This document shows, in pieces, positions 49,108 to 59,707 of a stretch of 64,000 bases of DNA (positions are counted from its first letter, which is position 1; every line of letters begins with the position of its first letter). The stretch is taken from contig CAWHEI010000003.1 in NCBI GenBank assembly GCA_963828415.1, positions 620,001-684,000 on the forward strand, written 5' to 3'. The position numbers and the translations under genes are program-made. This DNA is from Sva-07 sp963828415 (GTDB taxonomy: Bacteria > Actinomycetota > Acidimicrobiia > Acidimicrobiales > Ilumatobacteraceae). The notes under the pieces are model-generated. The model was not told the origin of the DNA. It made no database searches and saw nothing but the letters and a program-made list of their open reading frames with translations.

Positions 49108-51096
49108 TCAGCCGAGGAAGGCGAACAGAGCGCTCACCGCATCGCGCGCGGCGGTCGCCATCTCGGCCGGCGTTGCCGACGGAGGCACCGTCATCAGGTC
49201 GAGCGCGACCTCTGACTCCTGCGCAAATGCCCATGCGGCCGCGAGTTCGGCTTCGCCGCCACCCCCACTGCGTACCGCTTCCAGCGTCGCCAGTTCCGCT
49301 GTCCGCCAGGCGAGCAACTCGTGGACGAGGCCCGGCCGGGCGCGAGCGTCGAAACCAGCGCCTGGATCGCACGACACCAGTTGCAACGCACCGTCGGGGA
49401 GTACCTGGAACGAGCTGCCCATCTCGGCGGGGACCGCGGCGGCCCAGGCAGTGAGCGCCGAACGCACGGTGTCGGTCTGCTCGAGTCCGCCACCCGAGAA
49501 CGTCGCCGAGACGCACTGCGTCGAGCCTCGGACCGCGGCGGTCAGCGAGTTCTCGACGATTGCTTCGCTGGCGTTGTACGCAGTCCTCGAGTCGAGATAT
49601 CCGGCGAACACGAGGTACCAGAAGGACCGGTCCTTGGCGACCGGAGCCGCAACGACCACGTCGCCGTCGAGCATCGTCGGGTCGGTTGCCGCGATCGGGA
49701 GCCCACCACCGAGAATGCCCGGGCCACTGGTTCCGAGACCGGCGAGGAGATTCGTCTCATCGGCGGCAGCGAGGGTCGACTCGAACTCGGCGAAGACCTG
49801 TGGTGCCAGCATCCGGTAGCCGACCACCGGGGGCATGACGGCGACGTTCTCGCTCGGCACCACCGGCGCAGGCCCGTCGAAGCTCGATGCCTGCTGGATG
49901 GTCCGCGCCTGGCGCAACACCTCCGCGGAGGTCGCGGCTTCGGCGTCGAGTGTGCGTTCGTTCTGTTCCACGGACCACCCGAACTGCTGATCGAGTGATG
50001 CCGCCGCCATCTCCTGGGTGAGCTGAGCATCGAGTTCCGGCCCGGCCACTCCGATGTCGTGATACACCTGCCCGTCGAGAGTCGAGTACACGGCGTCCTG
50101 CCAGCCCGAGAGTTGCTGTGCGATCGTTGCGTCGTCGACCATGCCGCTCGCGAGGCCGAGCGCCCGCCACTGGGCCATTTCCTCGGGCGGGATCGACGCG
50201 AACTGGGTTTGCAGTCGCGTGGCGAAGTCGGCGGTCGGTTCGGCGACGATCGACAGGGGCTCAGCGAACTCGACCTCGCTCGCCGTCTCGACGGCCTCGG
50301 CATACGGGGCGGTGGCGTCGTCCCACTCCCCCGGGAACAGGTAGGCCTGCCCGAAAACGATGCCGGCGGCGACGAGACCGCCCAACACCAGGAGCGTCGC
50401 GAACAGCTTGATGCCCCGTCGCTGTTTGCGGCGACGCGGTTGTTGCGTGGGAGCAGGCGCGACGGACGCTGGATCGAACTCGAATGGAGTCGCGGACGAG
50501 GGGCGCGGCGCCGGTGCAGAAACCGACGGAAGCAGCGGGGCAGATTCGACCGGTGTCGCCTCCTGGATCTGCGGCAGCGCGTGGCTGACGGCAGGCGCCG
50601 GCGAAACGACCGCAGGCGGGGCTGCCAGCGACGCGATCTGGTCCGGACCGGAGGTGACGTCGCCGATCGCCGGAACGATCACGGCGGGCGGGGTCGTGCG
50701 GACGGTCAGCGGTTCGTCGAGCGCCGGGGCCGACGTCGTCTCGACGGAGGGCGCCGCAATCGGAGCAGGCGCAGCAGGAGCAGGCGCAGCAGGAGCCGGC
50801 GCTGCAACAGCAGGCGCCACTGGTGCCGGCGCGGCGACAGCAGGCGCCACTGGTGCCGGCGTCGGAATCACGACCGGGTGGTCGAGGTCGAGCGGTTGGA
50901 ATTGCACATCGTCGACCGATTCATCGATGTCCGCCGGTGCCGCCAGGTCGAGCAGAAGTGGCGCAAGAGAGATCGAGTCCGACGTTCCAGCCTCCCCATC
51001 GCCCGACGCCGGATCATCCACCGCGGAGTTGTCGACGACGGAATCCCACGAGAGGGCGGGGATGCGCTTGGTGCGTGCACCATCTGGCAGAACCAT
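49108..51096 (-). CDS. Large Pro/Ala-rich single-pass membrane protein, function unknown
   Basis: The 662-residue protein has a ~225-residue cytoplasmic N-terminus dominated by Ala-Pro-Val repeats (APAPVAPAVAAPAPAAPAPA), a basic stretch RRRKQRRGIK and one membrane segment at about residues 230-250. A ~410-residue extracytoplasmic domain follows. The latter has regular alternation of helices and segments such as GYRMLAPQVFAEFESTLAAAD and VRGSTQCVSATFSGGGLEQTD. I recognise no catalytic motif. The PA-rich tract resembles cell-wall-spanning linkers, but its side of the membrane suggests a cytoplasmic role. The nucleotide repeats behind the PA tract lie at 50760-50870. Confidence 0.6.
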   Translation of the reverse strand: MVLPDGARTKRIPALSWDSVVDNSAVDDPASGDGEAGTSDSISLAPLLLDLAAPADIDESVDDVQFQPLDLDHPVVIPTPAPVAPAVAAPAPVAPAVAAPAPAAPAPAAPAPIAAPSVETTSAPALDEPLTVRTTPPAVIVPAIGDVTSGPDQIASLAAPPAVVSPAPAVSHALPQIQEATPVESAPLLPSVSAPAPRPSSATPFEFDPASVAPAPTQQPRRRKQRRGIKLFATLLVLGGLVAAGIVFGQAYLFPGEWDDATAPYAEAVETASEVEFAEPLSIVAEPTADFATRLQTQFASIPPEEMAQWRALGLASGMVDDATIAQQLSGWQDAVYSTLDGQVYHDIGVAGPELDAQLTQEMAAASLDQQFGWSVEQNERTLDAEAATSAEVLRQARTIQQASSFDGPAPVVPSENVAVMPPVVGYRMLAPQVFAEFESTLAAADETNLLAGLGTSGPGILGGGLPIAATDPTMLDGDVVVAAPVAKDRSFWYLVFAGYLDSRTAYNASEAIVENSLTAAVRGSTQCVSATFSGGGLEQTDTVRSALTAWAAAVPAEMGSSFQVLPDGALQLVSCDPGAGFDARARPGLVHELLAWRTAELATLEAVRSGGGGEAELAAAWAFAQESEVALDLMTVPPSATPAEMATAARDAVSALFAFLG

Positions 51097-51149
51097 GCAG
51101 CTTCATCGGCACCTCCGCCGACGCGCTTGAGCCGAGATCGGGCGAACGG

Positions 51150-53127
<1,978 letters not shown>

Positions 53128-53134
53128 GCGTTCG

Positions 53135-53140
53135 ATGGTA
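53135..53140 (-). promoter_or_regulatory. acs: Putative -10 box of a leaderless promoter (acs)
   Basis: On the minus strand TACCAT is followed by 7 nt and the ATG at 53127. This supports 53127 as the true acs start and hence the frameshift interpretation. Confidence 0.5.
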
Positions 53141-53255
53141 GATCACGAGGCGACCTCGGCGTCGGGGCGAGTCGTCGACGCTTCCCCGTTGCCGAATGCC
53201 CGACCTGTCGAGCGTCCGCGTGCGATCATTCGTCGACTCGGCGAGAGGAGACGAA

Positions 53256-53429
53256 GTGTCGAAGAGGAACATGACGTGGCTACTCGCTGTCGTCGTCATC
53301 GGAGTACTGGGTTGGCTCGCCTTCGGGGTCGTCGCCGGGATCGTTGCCGCCGTCGCCACGCTTGCGATCAGCGAGGTCGTCGAGCGGCGCGCTCGCCGTC
53401 AACGTCGCGCCAGTCGCACGTCGGTGTAA
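53256..53429 (+). CDS. Small single-pass membrane protein
   Basis: The 57-residue protein (MSKRNMTWLLAVVVIGVLGW...) has a hydrophobic stretch at about residues 7-40 and a basic C-terminus ending RRARRQRRASRTSV. It resembles many small actinobacterial membrane proteins of unknown role. The GTG at 53256 is chosen because AGGAG lies 7 nt upstream; the longer reading from 53196 would bury this site. Confidence 0.55.
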   Translation: MSKRNMTWLLAVVVIGVLGWLAFGVVAGIVAAVATLAISEVVERRARRQRRASRTSV

Positions 53430-53458
53430 CTCAACGGTCGGGCCAGCTGAATCCCTCA

Positions 53459-53622
53459 CCGATGAGCGAAGCGACCGGATACGGCGGTTTCGCTCATCGC
53501 AACCCCGGCGAACCCCTCACCGATGAGCGAAGCGACCGGATACGGCGGTTTCGCTCATCGCAACCCCCGGCGAACCCCTCACCGATGAGCGAAGCGACCG
53601 GATACGGCGGTTTCGCTCATCG
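53459..53622. repeat. Tandem array of three CGATGAGC hairpin repeats
   Basis: Three nearly identical ~61-bp units start at about 53459, 53520 and 53582. Each contains a perfect 11-bp stem CGATGAGCGAA/TTCGCTCATCG with an ACCG...CGGT inner stem and a CAACCCC(C)GGCGAACCCCT spacer. The units differ by only one or two bases, implying recent duplication. The array fills most of the gap between the small membrane protein and msrA (53430-53710), where I see no gene. Confidence 0.8.
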
Positions 53623-53710
53623 CAACCGCATATCCCAACACAGCGCCTGGCGCTCCCATCGGACGAGCGTGCCAGACCGGTGTCGGTCGGGTGCGGGGAG
53701 TTCTACGGTC

Positions 53711-54367
53711 TCAGGTGGCGAGGCCGATGGGGCAGCTGACGCCCGTGCCGCCGACGCCGCAGTAGCCGTTGGGGTTCTTGGCGAGGTACTGCTGGTGGTA
53801 CGGCTCCGCGTAGAAGAAGCCGGTCTCGAGGTCGATCGGGAGCACCTCACTGGTGATCTCGCCGTATCCGGCGGCGGCGAGGCGGTCCTGGAACATCGCC
53901 CGTGACGCTTCGATCACCGGCTGTTGCGACGGGTCGGTGACGAAGATCGCCGAGCGGTACTGGCTGCCGACGTCGTTGCCCTGACGCATCCCCTGAGTCG
54001 GGTCGTGCTCCTCCCAGAAGGTCTGCAGGAGCCGGTCGTAGCTGATGACCTCGGGGTCGTACACCACGACAACGGCTTCGGTGTGACCGGTCATGCCGGA
54101 ACACACTTCTTCGTACGTTGCGTTGGGCGTGTAGCCGCCGGCGTAGCCCACGAACGTGGAGTGGACGCCGTCGAGTTGCCAGAACTTGCGCTCGACTCCC
54201 CAGAAGCAGCCCATCGCAAAGGCAGCGGTCTGCATGCCGTCGGGCCACGGACCGGTCAGTGGGTTGCCGTTGACGAAGTGCGCGTCCGGAACGGGCATCG
54301 TCTGGTCGGTGCGGCCGGGCAGCGCATCCTCAGCAGCGACCATGGAAGCGTTCTTGCGGAAAAGCAT
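53711..54367 (-). CDS. msrA: Peptide methionine sulfoxide reductase MsrA
   Basis: The 218-residue enzyme reduces the S-form of methionine sulfoxide. The catalytic motif GCFWG is at residues 53-57 with nucleophilic Cys54, followed by VGYAGGYTPNATYEEVCSGMTGHTEAV in conserved blocks, and EEHDPTQGMRQGNDVGSQYRS. Near the C-terminus are YHQQYLAKNPNGYC and VSCPIG, where resolving cysteines are expected. The cytoplasmic form is likely, since no signal peptide is seen. A TAGGCT box lies 6 nt before the ATG. Confidence 0.95.
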   Translation of the reverse strand: MLFRKNASMVAAEDALPGRTDQTMPVPDAHFVNGNPLTGPWPDGMQTAAFAMGCFWGVERKFWQLDGVHSTFVGYAGGYTPNATYEEVCSGMTGHTEAVVVVYDPEVISYDRLLQTFWEEHDPTQGMRQGNDVGSQYRSAIFVTDPSQQPVIEASRAMFQDRLAAAGYGEITSEVLPIDLETGFFYAEPYHQQYLAKNPNGYCGVGGTGVSCPIGLAT

Positions 54368-54373
54368 GCGTCC

Positions 54374-54379
54374 AGCCTA
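54374..54379 (-). promoter_or_regulatory. Putative -10 box of a leaderless promoter (msrA)
   Basis: On the minus strand TAGGCT is followed by 6 nt and the ATG at 54367. Confidence 0.5.
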
Positions 54380-54440
54380 CGAGTGGTTCCCCGAACCCGC
54401 CCGTCGTGGTCAGGTCCTGGTTCAGCGAGCCCAGGTCTCC

Positions 54441-54527
54441 GGGAACCACACTGGTTCCCCGTGCCCGGGCCTGCGGGAACCACGCTGGTTCCCGGAGACC
54501 TGGGCTGCGGGAACCACGCTGGTTCCC
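54441..54527. repeat. Three 34-bp palindromic units
   Basis: GGGAACCACRCTGGTTCCC, a near-perfect palindrome, occurs at 54441-54459, 54475-54493 and 54509-54527. The units are separated by CGGAGACCTGGGCTGC-type spacers, and partial copies lie on both sides. The array occupies the gap between msrA and the ABC permease gene. Confidence 0.75.
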
Positions 54528-54553
54528 GGAGACCTGGGCTGGGGGAACCAGGT

Positions 54554-55354
54554 TCAGCGGAGAAGGAGGCCGGTGATGCGGCGCGAGGTGATGCCGAGGC
54601 CGATGAGGGCGAGCACGACCAACACGGCGAGGTGGACCAGCATCGTCCACTCCAATTGGCCGAGATTGAGGCCGCGCACGACCGCAACGCCGTGATACAG
54701 CGGGCTCAGCTGCACCACCCAGGCCCACTCGCCGTAGCTCGACACCGGGTAGAAGGTGGCCGAGAACAACAGCAGCGGCAGGGTGACGGCGTTGACGTAC
54801 TCGAGGTCGGACCACGTGCGCATGTAGGTCGTGTACGCCATCCCGGCCGCAGCGAAAGCGAACGCGATCAGCGCGCAGACCGGGATCGCCAACACGATCC
54901 ACGCCGATCCGACGAGCCCCATCGCCCACATCGTGACCACGAACGCGATCGAGTAGATCACCCCGCGGCTCACCGCCGAGAGGATCTCGCCGACGGCAAC
55001 GTCGGCAGCGGTCATCGGCGTGGCCAGCACCGTGTCGTACAGCTTCGTGTGACGCAGCTTCTCGAACACGTTGCCCGTCGCATCGAAGATCGCCCCGTTC
55101 ATCGCCGAGGCCGCCAGGAGGGCTGGGGCCACGAACTGCGCGTAGTCGTAGGCGACGCCGTCGACGACGATGTCGCCGACGAGCGCCGCGAAGCCGACCT
55201 GCACCGACAGCAGGTAGAGCAACGGCTCGAAGAAGCCCGACACCAGGATCATCCAGGCGTGGCGGTAGAACATCACGCCGCGTTCGACCATCCGCTGGGG
55301 TCGCTTCGCGTGGGCGAGCACCTCGATCGGCACGATCCGCAGCGCGATGGTCAT
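54554..55354 (-). CDS. ABC-2 type permease, second subunit
   Basis: The 266-residue membrane protein reads MTIALRIVPIEVLAHAKRPQ and has about six hydrophobic segments, with SGFFEPLLYLLSVQVGFAALVG and the C-terminal LSPLYHGVAVVRGLNLG that marks the ABC-2 permeases of NodJ/DrrB type. The ATG at 55354 overlaps the first permease by 4 bp. With the two genes upstream it forms a complete exporter, probably for a lipid, polysaccharide or drug-like molecule. Confidence 0.9.
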   Translation of the reverse strand: MTIALRIVPIEVLAHAKRPQRMVERGVMFYRHAWMILVSGFFEPLLYLLSVQVGFAALVGDIVVDGVAYDYAQFVAPALLAASAMNGAIFDATGNVFEKLRHTKLYDTVLATPMTAADVAVGEILSAVSRGVIYSIAFVVTMWAMGLVGSAWIVLAIPVCALIAFAFAAAGMAYTTYMRTWSDLEYVNAVTLPLLLFSATFYPVSSYGEWAWVVQLSPLYHGVAVVRGLNLGQLEWTMLVHLAVLVVLALIGLGITSRRITGLLLR

Positions 55355-56133
55355 GGCGCCAACCGCCGTGCGAACGTGACCCGGCAGGCCAACCAACCGG
55401 CGATGATGTAGGCCCCCAACACCGCGAGGTGCACGCCGACGTTGCCGGCGCTCACCGAGGAGAGCACCGCACCACGGCAGAGCTGGATTCCGTGCCACAG
55501 CGGCGTGACATAGGCGACCGGTTGCAGCCAATCGGGGAGTTGGTCGACGGGGAAGAAGGCGCCACCGAACAGGAACATCGGGAGCAGACCGAACCGGATG
55601 ATCGTCGGGAACGATCCCCCGCTGTAGCGAGTCGACGACCATGCGGTGATCGGAAGCGCGAACGCAAGCCCGGTGAGCACCGCTGCCGGGATCGCCAACA
55701 GCAGCCCCCATGAACGGGTCTCCGGGAACAGTGCAAGCACCGCCGCAACACCGGTCACGCCGATCAGGCAGCGCGTCGCATGCCAGAGGGTCAATCCGGA
55801 CGCGATGTCGTTCGGTGTGAGCGGCGTTGCAGCCATCGCTCGGTACCGGTTGCCCCAGAAGAAGCCGTCGAGCACCTGCCACAACGACGCTTGGCCCGCG
55901 CTCATCATCGCCGTCGTGGCGAGCAGTGCGGGGGCGAGGAACTCGAAGTACGTGAGGCCACCAAGCGATGACGTCGAGTCAGCGTTGTCGTCGATCAACG
56001 CGCCGACGCCGATGCCGATGCCGACCAGGTAGAGCAGCGGCTGGACGAACGCGAGCAGCACGTGCGACTGCCAGATCTTGCGGTAGACCGCGAATTCGCT
56101 CTCCCAGACTCGAACCGTGGTCGGTGTGTTCAT
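55351..56133 (-). CDS. ABC-2 type permease, first subunit
   Basis: The 260-residue membrane protein (MNTPTTVRVWESEFAVYRKI) has the same ABC-2 layout, with LAFVQPLLYLVGIGIGVGAL and VAYVTPLWHGIQLCRGAVL corresponding to the homologous positions in its partner. The two likely form a heterodimeric channel. It starts 14 bp after the ATPase gene and overlaps the second permease by 4 bp. Confidence 0.9.
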   Translation of the reverse strand: MNTPTTVRVWESEFAVYRKIWQSHVLLAFVQPLLYLVGIGIGVGALIDDNADSTSSLGGLTYFEFLAPALLATTAMMSAGQASLWQVLDGFFWGNRYRAMAATPLTPNDIASGLTLWHATRCLIGVTGVAAVLALFPETRSWGLLLAIPAAVLTGLAFALPITAWSSTRYSGGSFPTIIRFGLLPMFLFGGAFFPVDQLPDWLQPVAYVTPLWHGIQLCRGAVLSSVSAGNVGVHLAVLGAYIIAGWLACRVTFARRLAP

Positions 56134-56147
56134 CGTCGCTCGGTCGG

Positions 56148-57101
56148 TCAGTCGATGAGGGTGCGGCCGGTCAGGCGAAGAAAGACGTCTTCCAACGAGC
56201 TGCGACGAACGAGGCTTCCCACGGGTTCGACGCCACGTCCATGGACCTCGGCGAGCGCCGCCTCACCGTCGTGGGCGTAGATCAGGACGCGGTCGGGCAG
56301 CACCTCTTGGCGGTCGCCGATGCCGTCGATCGTCGCCAACGCAGCGGCGTCACGGTCGGGCTGCTCGGCTGCGTCGCCGACCGTGTCTCGATGCAGCCGT
56401 AGCTCGAGCACCTCTCGCGTGGCGTGCTCTTCGATCAGTCCGCGCGGTGACCCCTCGGCCACGATGCGGCCACCGTCCATCACCACGAGGCGGTCGCACA
56501 ACTGCTCGGCTTCGTCCATGTAGTGAGTGGTCAGCACGAGCGTGACGCCACGCTGCTTGAGCCGGTAGAGGCGGTCCCAGAGGATGTGGCGCGCCTGCGG
56601 GTCGAGGCCGGTGGTCGGCTCGTCGAGCAGTAGGAGGTCAGGATCACTCATCAACGAGCGGGCGATCGTGAGCCGACGCTTCATGCCGCCGGAGAGAGGA
56701 TCGACCCGCTCATCGGCTCGCTCGGTGAGCTGCACGAACTCGAGCAGTTCGGCCGCCCGACGTCGACACTCGGCGCGGGGAATGTCGAAGTAGCGGCCGT
56801 AGATCACCAGGTTCTCGACGACGGTCAGTTCAGAGTCGAGTTGGTCGGCCTGGGGCACCACACCCATGCGGGCGCGGATGGCCGGGCCGTCTCGTTCCGG
56901 ATCGAGGTCGAAGATTCTCATCGTGCCAGAGGTGATCGGCGACACACATCCGATCATCCGCATGGTCGATGTCTTCCCGGCACCGTTCGGACCGAGGAAG
57001 CCGAACGACTCTCCGGGGGCCACGTCGAAGTCGATGCCGTCGACGGCGACGAAGCCACCGAACTCCTTGCGCAGGTTGCGAGCACTGATCACCGACGTCA
57101 C
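56148..57101 (-). CDS. ABC transporter ATP-binding protein (NodI/DrrA type)
   Basis: The 317-residue protein has Walker A GPNGAGKT at residues 37-44, signature LSGGMKRRL near 138 and Walker B LLLLDEPTTGLDP near 160, then the switch histidine in TTHYMDEAEQLCDRL. The remaining ~100 residues form the C-terminal domain common to DrrA/NodI exporters. It powers the two permeases encoded downstream. The start is a GTG at 57101, with TACGGT 8 nt upstream. Confidence 0.95.
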   Translation of the reverse strand: MTSVISARNLRKEFGGFVAVDGIDFDVAPGESFGFLGPNGAGKTSTMRMIGCVSPITSGTMRIFDLDPERDGPAIRARMGVVPQADQLDSELTVVENLVIYGRYFDIPRAECRRRAAELLEFVQLTERADERVDPLSGGMKRRLTIARSLMSDPDLLLLDEPTTGLDPQARHILWDRLYRLKQRGVTLVLTTHYMDEAEQLCDRLVVMDGGRIVAEGSPRGLIEEHATREVLELRLHRDTVGDAAEQPDRDAAALATIDGIGDRQEVLPDRVLIYAHDGEAALAEVHGRGVEPVGSLVRRSSLEDVFLRLTGRTLID

Positions 57102-57109
57102 GGCTGCGC

Positions 57110-57115
57110 ACCGTA
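57110..57115 (-). promoter_or_regulatory. Putative -10 box (ABC operon)
   Basis: TACGGT on the minus strand lies 8 nt before the GTG start of the ATPase gene; the divergent GNAT gene has its own box 31 bp away. Confidence 0.35.
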
Positions 57116-57145
57116 TGGCAGGCGACGGCGAACCACCAACGCGGT

Positions 57146-57151
57146 TACCGT
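57146..57151 (+). promoter_or_regulatory. Putative -10 box of a leaderless promoter (GNAT gene)
   Basis: TACCGT is followed by 7 nt and a GTG at 57159. This spacing is why I prefer 57159 over the in-frame GTG at 57150, which lies inside the box. Confidence 0.4.
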
Positions 57152-57158
57152 GCGGCGC

Positions 57159-57674
57159 GTGCCGCCCGCCGAACCCACCGTCGCGATCCGTTCGATCCAG
57201 CTCGACGACGTCGCCCGCATCCTCGAGATCAACGAAACCAATGTCCCCGAGGTCGGCTCGGTCGACGCCGACCGGATGGCTTTCCTCGTCACCGAGAGCC
57301 CGATCGCCCTTGCCGTGGAACTCGACCGGGCCGTTGTCGGGTTCTGCCTGGTGATGGGCTCAGACAGCAGCTACGACTCGGTCAACTACCGATGGTTCAC
57401 CGAGCGCTACGACGACTTCATGTACCTCGACAGGGTTGCGTTCGACACCACCGCCCAGGGTCGCGGCCTCGGCACGCTGCTCTACGCCGAGGTCGACCGG
57501 CTGATGGTCGACGTCGGCGAGTCGCATCTCGCGCTCGAGGTGAACGTCGATCCGCCGAACGAGCGGTCGCTCGCGTTCCACGCCCGCCGGGGGTTCGTCG
57601 AAGTCGGCCAGCAGGACACGCCCTACGGCATCCGCGTGTCGATGCAGATGCGCCAGACCTCACGGCAACCCTGA
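57159..57674 (+). CDS. GNAT family N-acetyltransferase
   Basis: The 171-residue protein has the GNAT fold: VAIRSIQLDDVARILEINE at the start, ELDRAVVGFCLVM for the central strands, and YLDRVAFDTTAQGRGLGTLLYAEVDRL at ~95-120 including the acetyl-CoA-binding Q-G-R-G-L-G. VNVDPPNERSLAFHARRGFVEVGQQ near 140 follows. The substrate cannot be told. It is divergent from the ABC exporter operon. Confidence 0.85.
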   Translation: MPPAEPTVAIRSIQLDDVARILEINETNVPEVGSVDADRMAFLVTESPIALAVELDRAVVGFCLVMGSDSSYDSVNYRWFTERYDDFMYLDRVAFDTTAQGRGLGTLLYAEVDRLMVDVGESHLALEVNVDPPNERSLAFHARRGFVEVGQQDTPYGIRVSMQMRQTSRQP

Positions 57675-57704
57675 CCCCACGCCGGTCCCCGAATGCAACG
57701 CGGG

Positions 57705-58484
57705 TCAGCGGCGGTCTTGGAGGAAGCGGAAGTGGGCGCGCGTCGACGCGACGTGCGCGGGGTCGAGGTCGGCGAGCAGCACCGTCTCGACGCCGGAACC
57801 GGTCGCGAGGATCTCACCGAGCGGGTCGATGATCGCGCTGTCACCGGAGTAGTCGAGACCCCCGCCTGAGCCCACCCGGTTGACACCGACGACGTACGCC
57901 TGGTTCTCGATCGCTCGAGCTCGCAGCAGCGTCGACCAGTGCAACCGTCGTTTGGCGGGCCAGTTGGCAACGATCAGATACGCGTCGACGTCAGTCGCCA
58001 ACGCCCAGAACTCGTCGGCGAAGCGCAGGTCGTAACACACGAAAAGTGCGCAGCGAAGTCCGTCGATGTCGACGGTGACGAACTCGGCACCTGCGCGGAC
58101 GTACTGCTCCTCGTCGGCGTGAGAGAACGGATGGATCTTTCGATACCGATGTTGCGTGCCGTCGGGCGCGACGAGCACGAACACATTGGACGGGCGCTGG
58201 TCACCGGCGGGTGCTTCCGGGGCGATCTCGGGACACGAGCCACCCACCCATACACCGTGCGTCGAGGCCATCTCCGCGAGGAACTGCGACGAGGGGCCGC
58301 CTTCGAGCTCGGCGATGTCGGGCGAGTCGAACGAGAACCCGGTCGAAAACGTCTCGCTCACCAGCACCACTCGAGCGCCGCTTGCGACCGCACCGGCGAT
58401 CAACAGGCGGAGATGGTCGAAGTTGGCGGATCGATCGTGCCAGACGATGTCGTGCTGGATCGCCGCAACGCGAACGGTGGTCAT
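57705..58484 (-). CDS. Carbon-nitrogen hydrolase, omega-amidase-like
   Basis: The 259-residue protein has the nitrilase catalytic triad: Glu44 (SETFSTGF), Lys116 (YRKIHPF) and Cys150 (VCYDLRF). The sequence around these resembles Nit2/YafV omega-amidases, which convert alpha-ketoglutaramate or alpha-ketosuccinamate to the keto acid and ammonia. Its ATG overlaps the 3' end of an aminotransferase gene by 4 bp, the pairing known for glutamine-dependent transamination. The assignment beyond nitrilase superfamily is inference from motifs and neighbourhood. Confidence 0.85.
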   Translation of the reverse strand: MTTVRVAAIQHDIVWHDRSANFDHLRLLIAGAVASGARVVLVSETFSTGFSFDSPDIAELEGGPSSQFLAEMASTHGVWVGGSCPEIAPEAPAGDQRPSNVFVLVAPDGTQHRYRKIHPFSHADEEQYVRAGAEFVTVDIDGLRCALFVCYDLRFADEFWALATDVDAYLIVANWPAKRRLHWSTLLRARAIENQAYVVGVNRVGSGGGLDYSGDSAIIDPLGEILATGSGVETVLLADLDPAHVASTRAHFRFLQDRR

Positions 58485-59662
58485 GACCCGAATCCAGCGA
58501 GAAGACGTTCAACGGCTTCGTCGATCACGTCGATGCGTTTGCAGCACGCGAATCGCACGAGGTGACGGCCATGTTCGGGTCGGGCGTAGAACACCTCGTT
58601 GGGAACGGCGACCACGCCGCACCGTTGCGGCAGCGACCGGCAGAAGGCCATGCCGTCGCCGTCGGCGGCATGCGGTCGGATGTCGACGGTCGTGAAGTAG
58701 GTCGCCTCGGGCTCGTGTGCCGTGAATCCCGCACGACGCAGCCCAGCGACGAGGTGGTCGCGGGCGGTCTGCAGCGTTGTCGCGAGCTCGTCGAAGTACC
58801 CATCGGGCAATGCCAGGCCGACCGCCATCGCTGGCTGGAACGGCGCGCCGTTGACGTAGGTCAGGAACTGCTTGGCGGTCTTGGCTGCGGTCACCAATGG
58901 TTCCGGGCCCGACATCCAACCGATCTTCCAACCGGTGGTGTGGAAGGTCTTGCCGCCGGATGAAATCGTCAACGTGCGTTCGGCCATGTCGGGCAGCGTC
59001 GCCAACGGGATGTGCATGCGCCCGTCGAACAGCAGGTGTTCGTACACCTCGTCGGTGACCACGATGAGGTCGCGTTCGATCGCGACGCGAGCGATCTCGT
59101 CGAGTTCGTCGCGGGTGAACACCTTGCCGCTGGGGTTGTGTGGCGTGTTGACCAGGATCATCTTCGTGTGATCGGACACGGCACCTGCGAGTTCATCGGG
59201 ATCGAACACGTACCGGCCCGTCGAGTCGGGCGCGAGCAGCACGGGCACGGCGCGGGCACCGGCGAGCGCGATGCACGCCTGATAGCTGTCGTACATCGGC
59301 TCGAAGACGATGACCTCGTCACCGCTGTCGAGCATCCCGAGCAGCGCTCCCGCGAGCGCTTCGGTCGCACCGGCGGTCACCACGATCTCACTGGCTGGGT
59401 CGAGTTCGATGCCGTACCAGCGACGCTGGTGTTCGGCGATCGCGTTGCGGAGTTCCGGCATTCCCGGGCCGGGCGGATACTGGTTGACACCAGCGCGAAT
59501 CGCGTCGACTGCGGCGTCGAGCACCGCGGTCGGCCCGTCGGTGTCGGGGAAGCCCTGGCCGAGGTTGATCGCTCCGGTCTCGACGGCCAGCGCCGACATC
59601 TCGGCGAAGATCGTCGTGCCGAAACCAGCAAGCTTCGTGGTGAGCGGGTCGGTCAGGGCCAC
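58481..59662 (-). CDS. Class I/II pyridoxal-phosphate aminotransferase (methionine/glutamine transaminase-like)
   Basis: The 393-residue enzyme contains INLGQGFPDTDGP near the start, QYPPGPGMPELRNAIAEHQ, VNTPHNPSGKVF (about 171-182), VVTDEVYEHLLFDG, and the PLP-lysine SSGGKTFHTTGWKIGW with Lys238. These features match the YbdL/kynurenine aminotransferase/glutamine transaminase K subgroup. With the downstream omega-amidase it could aminate keto acids such as 4-methylthio-2-oxobutyrate at glutamine expense. The start is a GTG at 59662 with TACAGT 6 nt upstream. Confidence 0.9.
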   Translation of the reverse strand: MALTDPLTTKLAGFGTTIFAEMSALAVETGAINLGQGFPDTDGPTAVLDAAVDAIRAGVNQYPPGPGMPELRNAIAEHQRRWYGIELDPASEIVVTAGATEALAGALLGMLDSGDEVIVFEPMYDSYQACIALAGARAVPVLLAPDSTGRYVFDPDELAGAVSDHTKMILVNTPHNPSGKVFTRDELDEIARVAIERDLIVVTDEVYEHLLFDGRMHIPLATLPDMAERTLTISSGGKTFHTTGWKIGWMSGPEPLVTAAKTAKQFLTYVNGAPFQPAMAVGLALPDGYFDELATTLQTARDHLVAGLRRAGFTAHEPEATYFTTVDIRPHAADGDGMAFCRSLPQRCGVVAVPNEVFYARPEHGRHLVRFACCKRIDVIDEAVERLLAGFGS

Positions 59663-59668
59663 AGCGCA

Positions 59669-59674
59669 ACTGTA
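59669..59674 (-). promoter_or_regulatory. Putative -10 box of a leaderless promoter (aminotransferase operon)
   Basis: TACAGT on the minus strand is followed by 6 nt and the GTG at 59662. Confidence 0.5.
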
Positions 59675-59707
59675 TGCACGCCTCGCAAGAACGCGAGGAC
59701 CCCCGGG

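Noticed and set aside
53459..53622. A possible CRISPR array
   Set aside because: The three units are evenly spaced, but the intervening sequence is the same each time, so there are no unique spacers. No cas genes are nearby. It is a tandem hairpin repeat.
54441..54527. A second possible CRISPR-like array
   Set aside because: The spacers are identical (GGAGACCTGGGCTG type) and only 15 bp long, which fits tandem duplication of a palindrome, not CRISPR.
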